NCBI GenBank assembly: GCA_903885605.1
Contig: CAISJD010000028.1
Coordinates: 1 to 64,000 of the forward strand
Direction of reading: 5' to 3'
Length of the DNA: 64,000 nucleotides
From: an uncultured Chthonomonas sp.
GTDB lineage: Bacteria; Armatimonadota; Chthonomonadetes; Chthonomonadales; CAJBBX01
Below the pieces are notes generated by a model. It was given only the letters and a program-made list of their open reading frames with translations, made no database searches and was not told the DNA's origin. The position numbers and the translations under genes were made by a program. Below are positions 8,279 to 15,821 of the stretch, piece by piece; positions within the stretch are counted from its first letter, which is position 1; each line of letters starts with the position of its first letter.

Positions 8279-9712
8279 CTACGGCCTGCGGCCCGCATGC
8301 GGGATGCTGGTGTGGTCTGAAATCTCGGAGTTCAGCGTACAGAGGTCCTCGACGCTGAGCGCGTGCACATCATCATGGCCCGTGAGGCGTGCGAAGTCGC
8401 GCAGCTCCTCGGTGCAGACGCGAAGGAAGTTGGCCACGCGCCGGGCCGAGGCCGCCACGTCGAGGCGCGCGCGCAGCTCCGGGTCCTGCGTGGCGATCCC
8501 CACGGGGCAGCGTCCCTGGCTGCAGACGCGGTACTGCCGGCACCCGCAGGCCATCATGGCGGCCGTGCCGATGGCCACGGCGTCGGCGCCCATGGCCAGC
8601 GCCTTGGCGAAGTCCGACGAGAGCCTGAGCCCGCCGGTGATGACCAGCGATACGTGCGACGCGCCCAGGCGGTCGAGGCAGGCCCGGGCGCGGTGCAGCG
8701 CATAGATAGTGGGCACGGAGCAGGCGGCCTTGATGACCTTTGGCGCGGCGCCGGTGCCGCCGGCACGGCCGTCGACGGTGATGAAGTCCGGGCCCGCCTT
8801 CAGGGCGAACTCGATGTCCGCCTCGATGCGTCCGGCCGCGATCTTGATGCCGATGGGCCGGCCGCCCGACCGGGATCGCAGCTCCTGCACCTTCTCACGC
8901 AGGTGCTCTGCGGTTCGGATGCCGGGGAAACGGGCAGGGCTGTGGATATCGGTCCCCGGAGGAAAGCCCCGGACCGCGGCGATCTCGGGGGTGACCTTGG
9001 CGCCCGGCAGGAGGCCGCCCATGCCGGGCTTGGCGGACTGGCCGATCTTGATCTCCACGGCGTCGGCCCGCTGCAGCATCTCGTCGGACAGGCTGTAGAG
9101 GTTGGGCACATACTCGTAGATGAACCGGTGCGCGGCCGCCGGCGTGTCCGGCGAGACGCCGCCCTCACCCGAGCCGATGGCAGTTCCGACCTCGGCCGCG
9201 CCCCGCGCCATGGCGGCCTGGGCCTCACGCGAGAGCGCCCCGAACGACATGTGCGTCACGTAGACCGGGGTATCGAGGACCATGGGCTTGGCGGCGCCCT
9301 TGCCGATGACGGTGCGAGTGCTGACCGGCTCGTCGCGGTTCAGTGGCAACCGGGCCAACTGCGCGCCGAGGATGAGGATGTCGCCCCACTCAACAAGGGC
9401 ACTGCGGGCGCGCATGGGCTCGATGATCGACCGGCCCGTCTCCGCCATGCTGTGGATGTCGGCCATGGCGCGCTCCACGTCGTCGGCGGTGCGCGATGCC
9501 CAGGGCTGGGGGGCATCCTGCGCAGCGTCCGGACCAGGTTCCGACTCCGTCCGCGCCGGGGAGGCAAGGATAACAAACTCGGACTTGCCGGCGCCGCAGA
9601 CGGGGCAGGTCCAGTCGTCGGGCAGGTCATCCCAGCCGGCGGCCTCCTTCTGCTCGTCGTACACGTACCCGCAGACGTCACACTCCATGCGAAGCAAGGG
9701 CCTGTGAGACAT
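8279..9712 (-). CDS. Rubredoxin-glutamate synthase (FMN domain) fusion
   Basis: A 477-residue fusion. Residues 9-45 form a complete rubredoxin iron site (CDVCGY and CPVCGAG: Cys11, Cys14, Cys36, Cys39). The remainder is the FMN-binding glutamate-synthase domain: [46 protein letters not shown] and [12 protein letters not shown] are typical, followed by a Cys-rich cluster (CGC, VC, RCP) matching the iron-sulfur site of GltB. The amidotransferase and GltD parts are absent, so ammonia-dependent or other amino-transfer chemistry with rubredoxin as electron donor is an inference. The ATG at 9712 has GGGGAGG upstream. It heads the operon with the two exported proteins and is divergent from the gene at 9909. 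Confidence 0.88.
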   Translation of the reverse strand: MSHRPLLRMECDVCGYVYDEQKEAAGWDDLPDDWTCPVCGAGKSEFVILASPARTESEPGPDAAQDAPQPWASRTADDVERAMADIHSMAETGRSIIEPMRARSALVEWGDILILGAQLARLPLNRDEPVSTRTVIGKGAAKPMVLDTPVYVTHMSFGALSREAQAAMARGAAEVGTAIGSGEGGVSPDTPAAAHRFIYEYVPNLYSLSDEMLQRADAVEIKIGQSAKPGMGGLLPGAKVTPEIAAVRGFPPGTDIHSPARFPGIRTAEHLREKVQELRSRSGGRPIGIKIAAGRIEADIEFALKAGPDFITVDGRAGGTGAAPKVIKAACSVPTIYALHRARACLDRLGASHVSLVITGGLRLSSDFAKALAMGADAVAIGTAAMMACGCRQYRVCSQGRCPVGIATQDPELRARLDVAASARRVANFLRVCTEELRDFARLTGHDDVHALSVEDLCTLNSEISDHTSIPHAGRRP

Positions 9713-9908
9713 GGTGCGCCTCCCCGTGTTGGCCGGTGGGCCTGACTACAGGTTCGACGCCGACGGCGCGTCCTCCTCTTCTGGTCCCGTACCCGCACGC
9801 GTCGCCGGGTATCCTGAGTGCTCTCGCTCGACGTGCGCCGCCGCATGTGCCGGCAGACGCGGGCCGGAGCGTGCGCGGGCCGCGGAGCCGGTCCGGCAGG
9901 AGGACGCC

Positions 9909-10655
9909 ATGGGGCCCTACGTCGTGACGTGGATGCTGGCGGAGCCGGGCTCGGACCGGAAGGTTAAGCTCTATTTCGCCGGCCTTTCGGAAGGCATCGA
10001 TATGTCGCCCAATGCTGCGGCGGCCGTCTGCGTGGACGCCGACGAAGCCCAGGCCATCATGCGGCAGGTGGCCGAGCTGGGCATCGAGGGCCTCACCGAC
10101 CTGCGGATGGAGAAGGCGCCGGCGCCGCTCAGTCCGGCGACGGCCCGGCTGGGCTACTCGGTGGCGGCCATGCTACGGGAGGCGCACCGCAACGGCCTAT
10201 CGAAGAGCGATGACGACCTGCCCTGCCTGCAAGGCGCGGTCGAGCCCTTCGAAGCGACGCAGGCCGACGTCCGCCGCACCGTCGCCACCCACCATTCCGG
10301 CGACCTGGACCGCTTGGTGCGCCTGGCCTGCGAGTACCTGTGGGGCAAGTCGATCGAGGCCGCGCTCCTCTGGGCCCGCTCGGACGACGGCGAGATCGAG
10401 GTCGAGTTCAGCATGGACGACCTGCTCAGCGGGTCGATCAACCTGGCGCTCCCCAACGAACTCATCGATGAGGTCTTGGAGTGCATGGCGGCGATGGAGC
10501 CCTACTACGAGGCCTTCCAGATGGCCATGCTGGAGCGTCAGGAGGAGTTGGGGCCGGAGGAGATGGGCGCGGAGGTCAGCGCCACGCTCCAGCACCTGCC
10601 GCTGATCGGGATGGCCTACGCCATAAGCCTGGGCATGCACGAGCGGCACTGGTAG
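9909..10655 (+). CDS. Hypothetical acidic cytoplasmic protein
   Basis: A 248-residue protein that I do not recognise. It has no signal peptide or membrane segment, is markedly acidic, and contains helical, leucine- and glutamate-rich stretches (for example NELIDEVLECMAAMEP and MLERQEELGPEEMG). I start it at ATG 9909, which has AGGAGGAC just upstream; the frame is open to 9711 but that part is arginine-rich and overlaps the divergent promoter region. It sits between two glutamate-synthase-like genes, 76 bp before the second on the same strand, so it might act with that enzyme, though nothing in the protein shows this. Confidence 0.7.
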   Translation: MGPYVVTWMLAEPGSDRKVKLYFAGLSEGIDMSPNAAAAVCVDADEAQAIMRQVAELGIEGLTDLRMEKAPAPLSPATARLGYSVAAMLREAHRNGLSKSDDDLPCLQGAVEPFEATQADVRRTVATHHSGDLDRLVRLACEYLWGKSIEAALLWARSDDGEIEVEFSMDDLLSGSINLALPNELIDEVLECMAAMEPYYEAFQMAMLERQEELGPEEMGAEVSATLQHLPLIGMAYAISLGMHERHW

Positions 10656-10731
10656 GCCCGGGCCGGTTCTACGGCACGAACAACCCATGAGGTAACGATG
10701 CCTCAGTATTCATCCCAATGGAGAGCCACGC

Positions 10732-12369
10732 GTGAACCTTCGTAAGCCGAACTCTAATGACGCCACCGGCACCACCAACCGATCCCGCAATGTCGTCCAT
10801 TCCTCGGGCCTCTGCACGACCTGCCTGGATGGCTGCAAAGGCAACTGCGATGTCTTCGTCTCCTCGTTCCGAGGTCGCGAGGTACTCTATCCCGGTCCAT
10901 TCGGCCATGTCACCGCGGGTTCGGACAAGGAGTACCCTATCGACTACTCGCACCTGAACATCCAGGGTTACGCCGTGGGCGCCGTGGGCCTGCCCGAGGG
11001 CGTGCCCGCCGACCCCGATACGGCCGTGTTCCCGAGCGTGGACGTGGAGACCTCCTACGGGTGGAGCAAGAAGGTGCCGCTTCGGGTGCCCATCTTCACC
11101 GGCGCCCTGGGCTCCACCGAGATCGCCAGGAAGAACTGGGAGCACTTCGCCATCGGCGCGGCCATCTCCGGCATCACGCTGGTCTGCGGCGAGAACGTCT
11201 GCGGCATCGACCCCGAGCTGGAGCTAAACGCCGACGGCAAGGTGGCCTGCTCGCCCGAGATGGACCGCCGCATTGAGACCTACCGCCGGTTCCACGAAGG
11301 CTACGGCGAGGTCCTGGTCCAGATGAACGTCGAGGACACCCGGCTGGGCGTTGCCGAGTATGTGCTGGCCAAGCACAACCTCGACACCATCGAACTGAAG
11401 TGGGGCCAGGGCGCCAAGTGCATCGGCGGCGAGATCAAGGTGAAATCCCTGGAGCGCGCCGTTGAGCTGAAGCGGCGCGGCTACCTCGTCTCGCCCGATC
11501 CCGACCTGCCCGAAGTCCAGGCGGCCTACCATGACGGCGCCATCAAGGAGTTTGAGCGCCACTCGCGCCTGGGCTTCGTGACCAAAGAGAGCTTCATGGC
11601 CGAGATCGCCAGGCTCCGAGCGCTGGGCTTCCGCCGCATCACACTCAAGACGGGCGCCTACTCGATGACCGAGCTGGCCATGGCCATGGCCTACTGCTCC
11701 GAGGCCGAGATCGACCTCCTTACCATCGACGGCGCCGGCGGCGGCACCGGCATGAGCCCCTGGTCCATGATGAACGAGTGGGGCATCCCCACCTTCTACC
11801 TCCAGGCCCTGGCCTACCAGTTCGCCGAGCGGCTCGCCTCGAGGGGCGTGCGCGTGCCGGACCTGGCCATCGCCGGCGGCTTCTCCTCCGAGGACGGCAT
11901 CTTCAAGGCGCTGGCCATGGGCGCCCCGCACTTCAAGGCGGTCTGCATGGGCCGGGCCCTCATGATCCCCGGCATGGTGGGCAAGAACATCGAGAAGTGG
12001 ATCGCCGACGAGGAGCTGCCCAAGAACGTCTCCAAGTTCGGCAGCAGCATCGAGGAGATCTTCGTCACCTACGAAGACCTGCGAGCCCGCTACGGCGGCG
12101 CCATCCGCGAGATCCCGCTGGGCGCCGTGGGCATGTACACCTTCAGCCAGAAGGTACGCACGGGCCTGCAGCAGCTCATGGCCGGCGCCCGCAAGTTCCG
12201 GCTGAGCATGATCTCCCGCTCCGACCTGATGTGCCTGACCGAGGAGGCATCGCGGGTCTCCGGCATCCCGTACGTCATGGAGGCCTACCGCTCCGAAGCC
12301 GATGCCATCCTGGACGCCTGCGCCAGCTCTGCGGCCACCGGGGGCCGCGGCCCGTGCCCACGGCGATAG
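10732..12369 (+). CDS. FMN-binding glutamate synthase family protein with N-terminal Cys cluster
   Basis: A 545-residue member of the glutamate-synthase FMN/central-domain family. Typical core segments are PIFTGALGST, LKWGQGAKCIGGEIK, ITLKTGAY, LLTIDGAGGGTG and IAGGFSSEDGIFKALAMGA, the FMN-site beta/alpha barrel. The N-terminus adds four cysteines (28, 31, 35, 39; C-x2-C-x3-C-x3-C) that could hold an iron-sulfur cluster or zinc. It begins with GTG at 10732, with GGAGAG 6 nt upstream. It lacks amidotransferase and GltD regions. It is a different branch from the rubredoxin fusion at 8279; together they may form a split glutamate-synthase-like redox system, or serve unrelated substrates. Confidence 0.85.
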   Translation: MNLRKPNSNDATGTTNRSRNVVHSSGLCTTCLDGCKGNCDVFVSSFRGREVLYPGPFGHVTAGSDKEYPIDYSHLNIQGYAVGAVGLPEGVPADPDTAVFPSVDVETSYGWSKKVPLRVPIFTGALGSTEIARKNWEHFAIGAAISGITLVCGENVCGIDPELELNADGKVACSPEMDRRIETYRRFHEGYGEVLVQMNVEDTRLGVAEYVLAKHNLDTIELKWGQGAKCIGGEIKVKSLERAVELKRRGYLVSPDPDLPEVQAAYHDGAIKEFERHSRLGFVTKESFMAEIARLRALGFRRITLKTGAYSMTELAMAMAYCSEAEIDLLTIDGAGGGTGMSPWSMMNEWGIPTFYLQALAYQFAERLASRGVRVPDLAIAGGFSSEDGIFKALAMGAPHFKAVCMGRALMIPGMVGKNIEKWIADEELPKNVSKFGSSIEEIFVTYEDLRARYGGAIREIPLGAVGMYTFSQKVRTGLQQLMAGARKFRLSMISRSDLMCLTEEASRVSGIPYVMEAYRSEADAILDACASSAATGGRGPCPRR

Positions 12370-12396
12370 GACCAATCGGACCGGTAGGACCTATGG
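12366..12396. repeat. Short-period GGACC repeat, copy A
   Basis: Three 9-10-bp units (ggaccaatc, ggaccggta, ggacctatg) overlap the end of the upstream gene. An almost identical 31-bp copy lies 115 bp downstream, and a related one at 6098-6136. Confidence 0.6.
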
Positions 12397-12435
12397 TGGC
12401 AGTGTCGCAGCGCGCGCTGCCCTTGCGTGAACCCG

Positions 12436-12463
12436 TAGGGGCGGGCCCCCGTGCCCGCCCTTG
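12436..12463. repeat. GTAGGGGCGGGC hairpin repeat
   Basis: GGGCGGGC (12440-12447) pairs with GCCCGCCC (12454-12461) around a CCCCGT loop, preceded by GTAGG. It matches the general pattern of a GTAGGGGCG... dispersed palindromic repeat found intergenically in many large bacterial genomes. Only one copy is in this window. Confidence 0.55.
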
Positions 12464-12480
12464 CCGTCCAATGCCGGGTG

Positions 12481-12511
12481 ATGGGACCAATCGGACGGAT
12501 GGGACCTATGG
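12481..12511. repeat. Short-period GGACC repeat, copy B
   Basis: Repeats copy A (12366-12396) with few changes (gggaccaatc, ggacggatg, ggacctatgg). The near-identity of two copies 115 bp apart suggests recent duplication or conversion. Confidence 0.6.
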
Positions 12512-12704
12512 CCAGGGCGCGCCCCCGCGCCCTATTGCAGCCGTAGCCTGCGCGCTGACTCGGCGGCCGCAGCCGCCGAGCTCAGGTCCGTAGTAGTGGC
12601 GGGCTCGCGCCAGATGAGCCGTCCGTCGCCGGAGACGGGTCCTACGAGCCGGACAGCGACACCGGAGCGCTGACCGTGGCGCCGTAGCAGGGACTGACAC
12701 GGAC

Positions 12705-12743
12705 GCGGCACGGACAGGCACCCATAGGCCATGTCCGTGCCGC
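12705..12743. repeat. 12-bp perfect inverted repeat
   Basis: GCGGCACGGACA at 12705-12716 is matched exactly by TGTCCGTGCCGC at 12732-12743 with a 15-nt loop. It could be a bidirectional terminator after the gene ending at 12369 or a binding site for a regulator of the gene starting at 12808, 64 bp away. No T-tract follows. Confidence 0.55.
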
Positions 12744-12807
12744 ACCCCCTCGCCTGTTCACCCGTTCACCGAGCCGGCGGTACACTTCCGCGTGGGGGAG
12801 TGCCACC

Positions 12808-15183
12808 ATGCACATGTCTTGCGCCGTTGTTGGCCGGCTGGTCTGGGCCTGGGGTCTGGTCGTGGGGCTTGCGGCGGCGGCGGTGGCCGGTGCGCCCGCC
12901 TCCACCGTGCGGCGCCTGCCTGCGCTGGCGTGGCAGGAGCGCTCCGACTGGCTCAACGTCCGCACGGCGGCTTCGCCACGGGCCGCAGGCGACGGCGTGG
13001 CCGACGACACCGTCGCGCTGCAGAACGCCCTGGACCGCCTGGCCGCCGCCCGGCGCGAGGGCGGCTCCTCCGGCGGCATTTCCACCCTCTTCCTGCCTGC
13101 CGGAACCTACCGCATCACGCGGACGCTCTCGCTGGTGGGCCCCGTCGTAGGCGCCGCCGTCATCGGCTGCGGGCGCGATACCCGGCTGGTCTGGGACGGT
13201 GAGCCAGGTGGCCGGATGCTCCACATCAACGGCCTATGCTACTCGTTCTTTGAAGGACTGGAGCTCGACGGGCGCGGCAAGGCCGCAGTGGGCTTCTACT
13301 ACAACTCCGAGAAGCGCTTCCAGACCGAAGTGACGCATCGCCACCTGGCCTTTCGCAACTTCACCGATGCGGGAATGCTCAACGACCCTGCTCGCGCCCA
13401 GGCGCTGGCCGAAACCACCTTCGAGAACTGCCTCTTCGTCCGGTGCCGACGGGGCGCGGCCTTCCCGCAGTTCAATGATTACGACTACACCTTCGACGGC
13501 TGCGAGTTCGTGCAGTGTCACGTGGGGGTCGAGTGCGTCCACGGTAACTTCTACATCCGCAACTGCCACTTCGAACAGAGCCGCGTGGCCGACATAGAGG
13601 ACCACTCCGAGCACGGCAGTTCTGTCCGGCGAACCACCTCACACGGCTCGCGCCTCTTCGTGAGCCGTACCTCATCGGTGGCGCCCATTACGCTGCAGGA
13701 CTGCCGGGTCGATGGGTGGACACACCCCGGCGGCGCGGTCCTGCTCTCGCGCCCGCCCTCCATGATCTTTGACTGCACGTTTACCAACCCGCCTCGCGAC
13801 GCCCAGGGCCGGGCCCTGCCGCCCGTGCGGGCGCACAGCGACGGCCAGCGCATCCTCACCACCGGCAACGTCGTGCGCGGCGCGGCCGGCCTGTTCCAGC
13901 CCACGCAGAAGCCCAGTGTCTACGCCATCCCGGCCGGGGCGCCCGGTGGCGTTACGCGGTCGGCATCGCAGAGCTTCTTCAGGGACGCCGCACGCATTCC
14001 CGGTAAGGTCTTCGACGCCCGACGCGACTTCGGCGCCAAGGGTGACGGCAAGGCCGACGATACCACAGCCATCCAGCGCACGATCGAGGCCGCCGCATCG
14101 CACGGGCGAGCCATCGCCTACCTGCCGGCGGGTGACTACGCGGTGACCCGGACGCTGCTGGTATCGGGTCGCGACTTCTACGTGGGCGGCAGCGGATGGG
14201 CCACACGGCTGATCTGGAAGGGCCCCGCCGGCGGGACCATGGTGGAGGTCCGCAACCCGCAGCGCCTCACCTTGGAGAACATGACGGTGGGCAGCCACGA
14301 CGCCGGCGCCATGGCCAACGCCGTCGACATCAGGCAGGTGGGCGCCGGTCGAGCCACACACATGACCTATGACAACGTCACGGCCTTCGGCATGTACCAC
14401 CGCGAACCGTTCCGCAAGGGCTTCTGGTTCATGGGGCTCGGGCCCGGCGAAGTGGTGGTGATGCCCCATGTCCAGGGCAACCTGCACTTTGTCGATTGCG
14501 CCCGAGCCACCATCCTGGCCAACTGCAGCTACGAGGGCTCGGTGGTCGTGGAAGGCAAAGGCCCCGTTCGCAATGGCCTGCTCGGCTTCCAGACGCGGCT
14601 GGCCACGCTCGTCGACTATGGCCTCTACCTCCGCGACAGCCAGAACATCGTGATGAGCGACTTCTATGTGGAGCAGTCCGACAACGGGTACCGCCTCGAA
14701 GGGTCACCCGGCGACCCGCCCGGCCGGGCCACTCTACAGGGGGCCAAGGTGCAGTTCACCGTACCCGAGGGCGACCCGCACGTCTGCACGACTTTCGACG
14801 TCCGCGGCTATCGCGGCAGCCTCTTCTTCGGGCCGGACCAGTTCTACATCGAGCCCAAGTCCAAGCGCATCCGGCAGCAGGGCGCGGGGCCGTTCGACCT
14901 CTACCTGCTCGGCTGCGTCTGGTACGACAACAAGCCTCAGGTGGAGATCGGCCCCGATGCCCGCCTCTACATCATCGCCAACGAGGCCATGGGCATGGAT
15001 AAGGTCCAGTACGCTGCGGGGGATATCCTGCCGCCCGGCAATCTCGCGCCCCTGGCTGCCGCCGTGGCCGACCTGCGCCGACTGGGAGCGGCGGACGCAA
15101 GGTTGAACCATCCGGAAGGACGGCGCGAGCCGGTGGGCCGGCGGACGGGGTATAAGGAGCAGGAAGCCGCCACCGTGCGGTGA
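12808..15183 (+). CDS. Exported pectate-lyase-superfamily protein with two beta-helix modules
   Basis: A 791-residue secreted protein with two right-handed beta-helix modules of the Pectate_lyase_3 / GH28-like type. After a signal peptide (about 1-28), the first module opens near residue 48 with LNVRTAAS and GDGVADDTVALQNALD, the second near 398 with FDARRDFGAKGDGKADDT; this D/G-rich opening is the hallmark of the family's start. Each is followed by a FLPAGTYRITRTL- or YLPAGDYAVTRTL-type strand. The exact activity (lyase, hydrolase or phage-tail-like binding) cannot be told because catalytic residues are not conserved across this superfamily. A GGGGGAG site precedes the ATG at 12808; a second in-frame ATG is two codons on. 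It stands alone. Confidence 0.85.
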   Translation: MHMSCAVVGRLVWAWGLVVGLAAAAVAGAPASTVRRLPALAWQERSDWLNVRTAASPRAAGDGVADDTVALQNALDRLAAARREGGSSGGISTLFLPAGTYRITRTLSLVGPVVGAAVIGCGRDTRLVWDGEPGGRMLHINGLCYSFFEGLELDGRGKAAVGFYYNSEKRFQTEVTHRHLAFRNFTDAGMLNDPARAQALAETTFENCLFVRCRRGAAFPQFNDYDYTFDGCEFVQCHVGVECVHGNFYIRNCHFEQSRVADIEDHSEHGSSVRRTTSHGSRLFVSRTSSVAPITLQDCRVDGWTHPGGAVLLSRPPSMIFDCTFTNPPRDAQGRALPPVRAHSDGQRILTTGNVVRGAAGLFQPTQKPSVYAIPAGAPGGVTRSASQSFFRDAARIPGKVFDARRDFGAKGDGKADDTTAIQRTIEAAASHGRAIAYLPAGDYAVTRTLLVSGRDFYVGGSGWATRLIWKGPAGGTMVEVRNPQRLTLENMTVGSHDAGAMANAVDIRQVGAGRATHMTYDNVTAFGMYHREPFRKGFWFMGLGPGEVVVMPHVQGNLHFVDCARATILANCSYEGSVVVEGKGPVRNGLLGFQTRLATLVDYGLYLRDSQNIVMSDFYVEQSDNGYRLEGSPGDPPGRATLQGAKVQFTVPEGDPHVCTTFDVRGYRGSLFFGPDQFYIEPKSKRIRQQGAGPFDLYLLGCVWYDNKPQVEIGPDARLYIIANEAMGMDKVQYAAGDILPPGNLAPLAAAVADLRRLGAADARLNHPEGRREPVGRRTGYKEQEAATVR

Positions 15184-15219
15184 TGTCTGGGCCAGGCCGG
15201 AATAGATTTGGAGACCGAG

Positions 15220-15417
15220 ATGAGCGTGAAGGAGCTGGAAGGCGCCATAGCTGACCTCAGCCGTGCCGAGCAGCACGAGTTGGCCGAGTGGCTGGACCAT
15301 CACCTCGAGGCGCAGTGGGATCGGCAGATCGCGCAAGACGCCGCCGCGGGCAGGCTCGACGGCCTCCTGGATGAGGCGCGGTCAGATATCGCAGCCGGTC
15401 GCCGCACGCGGCTGTAG
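15220..15417 (+). CDS. Addiction-module antitoxin-like small protein
   Basis: A 65-residue helical, charged protein resembling the putative addiction-module antitoxins that begin with a VKELE-type segment (here MSVKELEGAIADLSRAEQ) and contain WDRQIAQDAAAGRLDGL, a typical pattern for partners of RelE/ParE-like toxins. The start is ATG 15220, with GGAG 6 nt upstream; an in-frame TTG at 15208 overlaps that site. The toxin-like gene begins 10 bp after its stop in the same frame, which supports a two-gene operon. Confidence 0.75.
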   Translation: MSVKELEGAIADLSRAEQHELAEWLDHHLEAQWDRQIAQDAAAGRLDGLLDEARSDIAAGRRTRL

Positions 15418-15426
15418 GCGCCTGCT

Positions 15427-15687
15427 TTGCCTTACCATGCCTCGTCGGGCTTCTGGTCCCGGTATCAGGCCCTGCCGCCTGACGTGCGCCGCGCCGCCGA
15501 CCGTGCCTTCGCGCTGCTGAAGCAGGACCCCGGCCACCCGTCTCTGCACCTGAAGCGCGTTGGCCCGCTCTGGTCCGCAGGGGTAACGCAAGCGGCCCGG
15601 GCGCTCGGCGTGCAGGCTGACGACGGCATCACCTTGATATGGATCGGCTCACACCGCGACTACGAGCGCCTGATTAGCCGCGTGTAG
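15427..15687 (+). CDS. RelE/ParE-like toxin homologue, TTG start
   Basis: An 86-residue protein matching a RelE/ParE-like family in which FWSRYQALPPDVRRAADRAFALLKQDP is followed by HPSLHLKRVGPLWSA; these segments are seen here in order, and the family-typical end WIGSHRDYERLI is present. It must start at TTG 15427, because the upstream frame ends with the antitoxin stop. After LWSA the family normally continues with R-V and an aromatic-arginine pair before RALG; here it is GVTQAARALG, so the first arginine and the aromatic residue are lost. The toxin may therefore be weakened or inactive. It pairs with the antitoxin 10 bp upstream. Confidence 0.7.
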   Translation: MPYHASSGFWSRYQALPPDVRRAADRAFALLKQDPGHPSLHLKRVGPLWSAGVTQAARALGVQADDGITLIWIGSHRDYERLISRV

Positions 15688-15689
15688 CG

Positions 15690-15821
15690 CTATGGTAGCT
15701 GAGGGTGGACGCAGCAGCCGAAGCATCTGCCATGGCCGTATGCCCCCTTCCCTTCCAGCCAGTCTTCGATCACCAGGCCGGGTACGCGGATGAAGTGCCG
15801 CGAGCCGCGTCCGCCCGGGCT
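15690..15821 (-). pseudogene. C-terminal protein remnant in frame after the GH95-like gene
   Basis: Directly after the TAA of the GH95-like gene, the same frame stays open for 43 codons to a TAG at 15690-15692. It reads like real protein: HFIRVPGLVIEDWLEGKG followed by a Gly/Cys-rich end (GHGRCFGCCVH). The GH95-like protein already has a normal C-terminus, so I think this is the tail of another gene brought next to it. Rare stop-codon readthrough is the alternative. I do not recognise the family. Confidence 0.4.

Larger units (their letters stand above)
12370..12807. other. 438-bp intergenic region rich in repeats, no gene seen
   Basis: This gap between the glutamate-synthase-like gene and the pectate-lyase-like gene contains two copies of a GGACC short-period repeat, a GGGCGGGC-type hairpin repeat (12436-12463) and a perfect 12-bp inverted repeat (12705-12743). 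A 66-codon open frame on the minus strand (12532-12732) has no ribosome-binding site and starts inside the inverted repeat, so I do not call it a gene. The promoter of the downstream gene must lie here but no clear -35/-10 pair is visible. Confidence 0.7.

Noticed and set aside
10698-10743. Possible leader peptide before the second glutamate-synthase-like gene
   Set aside because: A 15-codon frame with GAGG upstream ends just after the GTG start of the gene. It shows no run of regulatory codons and no alternative hairpins, so I consider it chance.
12532-12732. 66-codon minus-strand frame in the repeat-rich gap
   Set aside because: It starts inside the 12-bp inverted repeat, has no ribosome-binding site and no recognisable pattern.
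15208-15219. TTG start for the antitoxin-like gene
   Set aside because: The TTG overlaps the GGAG site that serves ATG 15220, four codons on.
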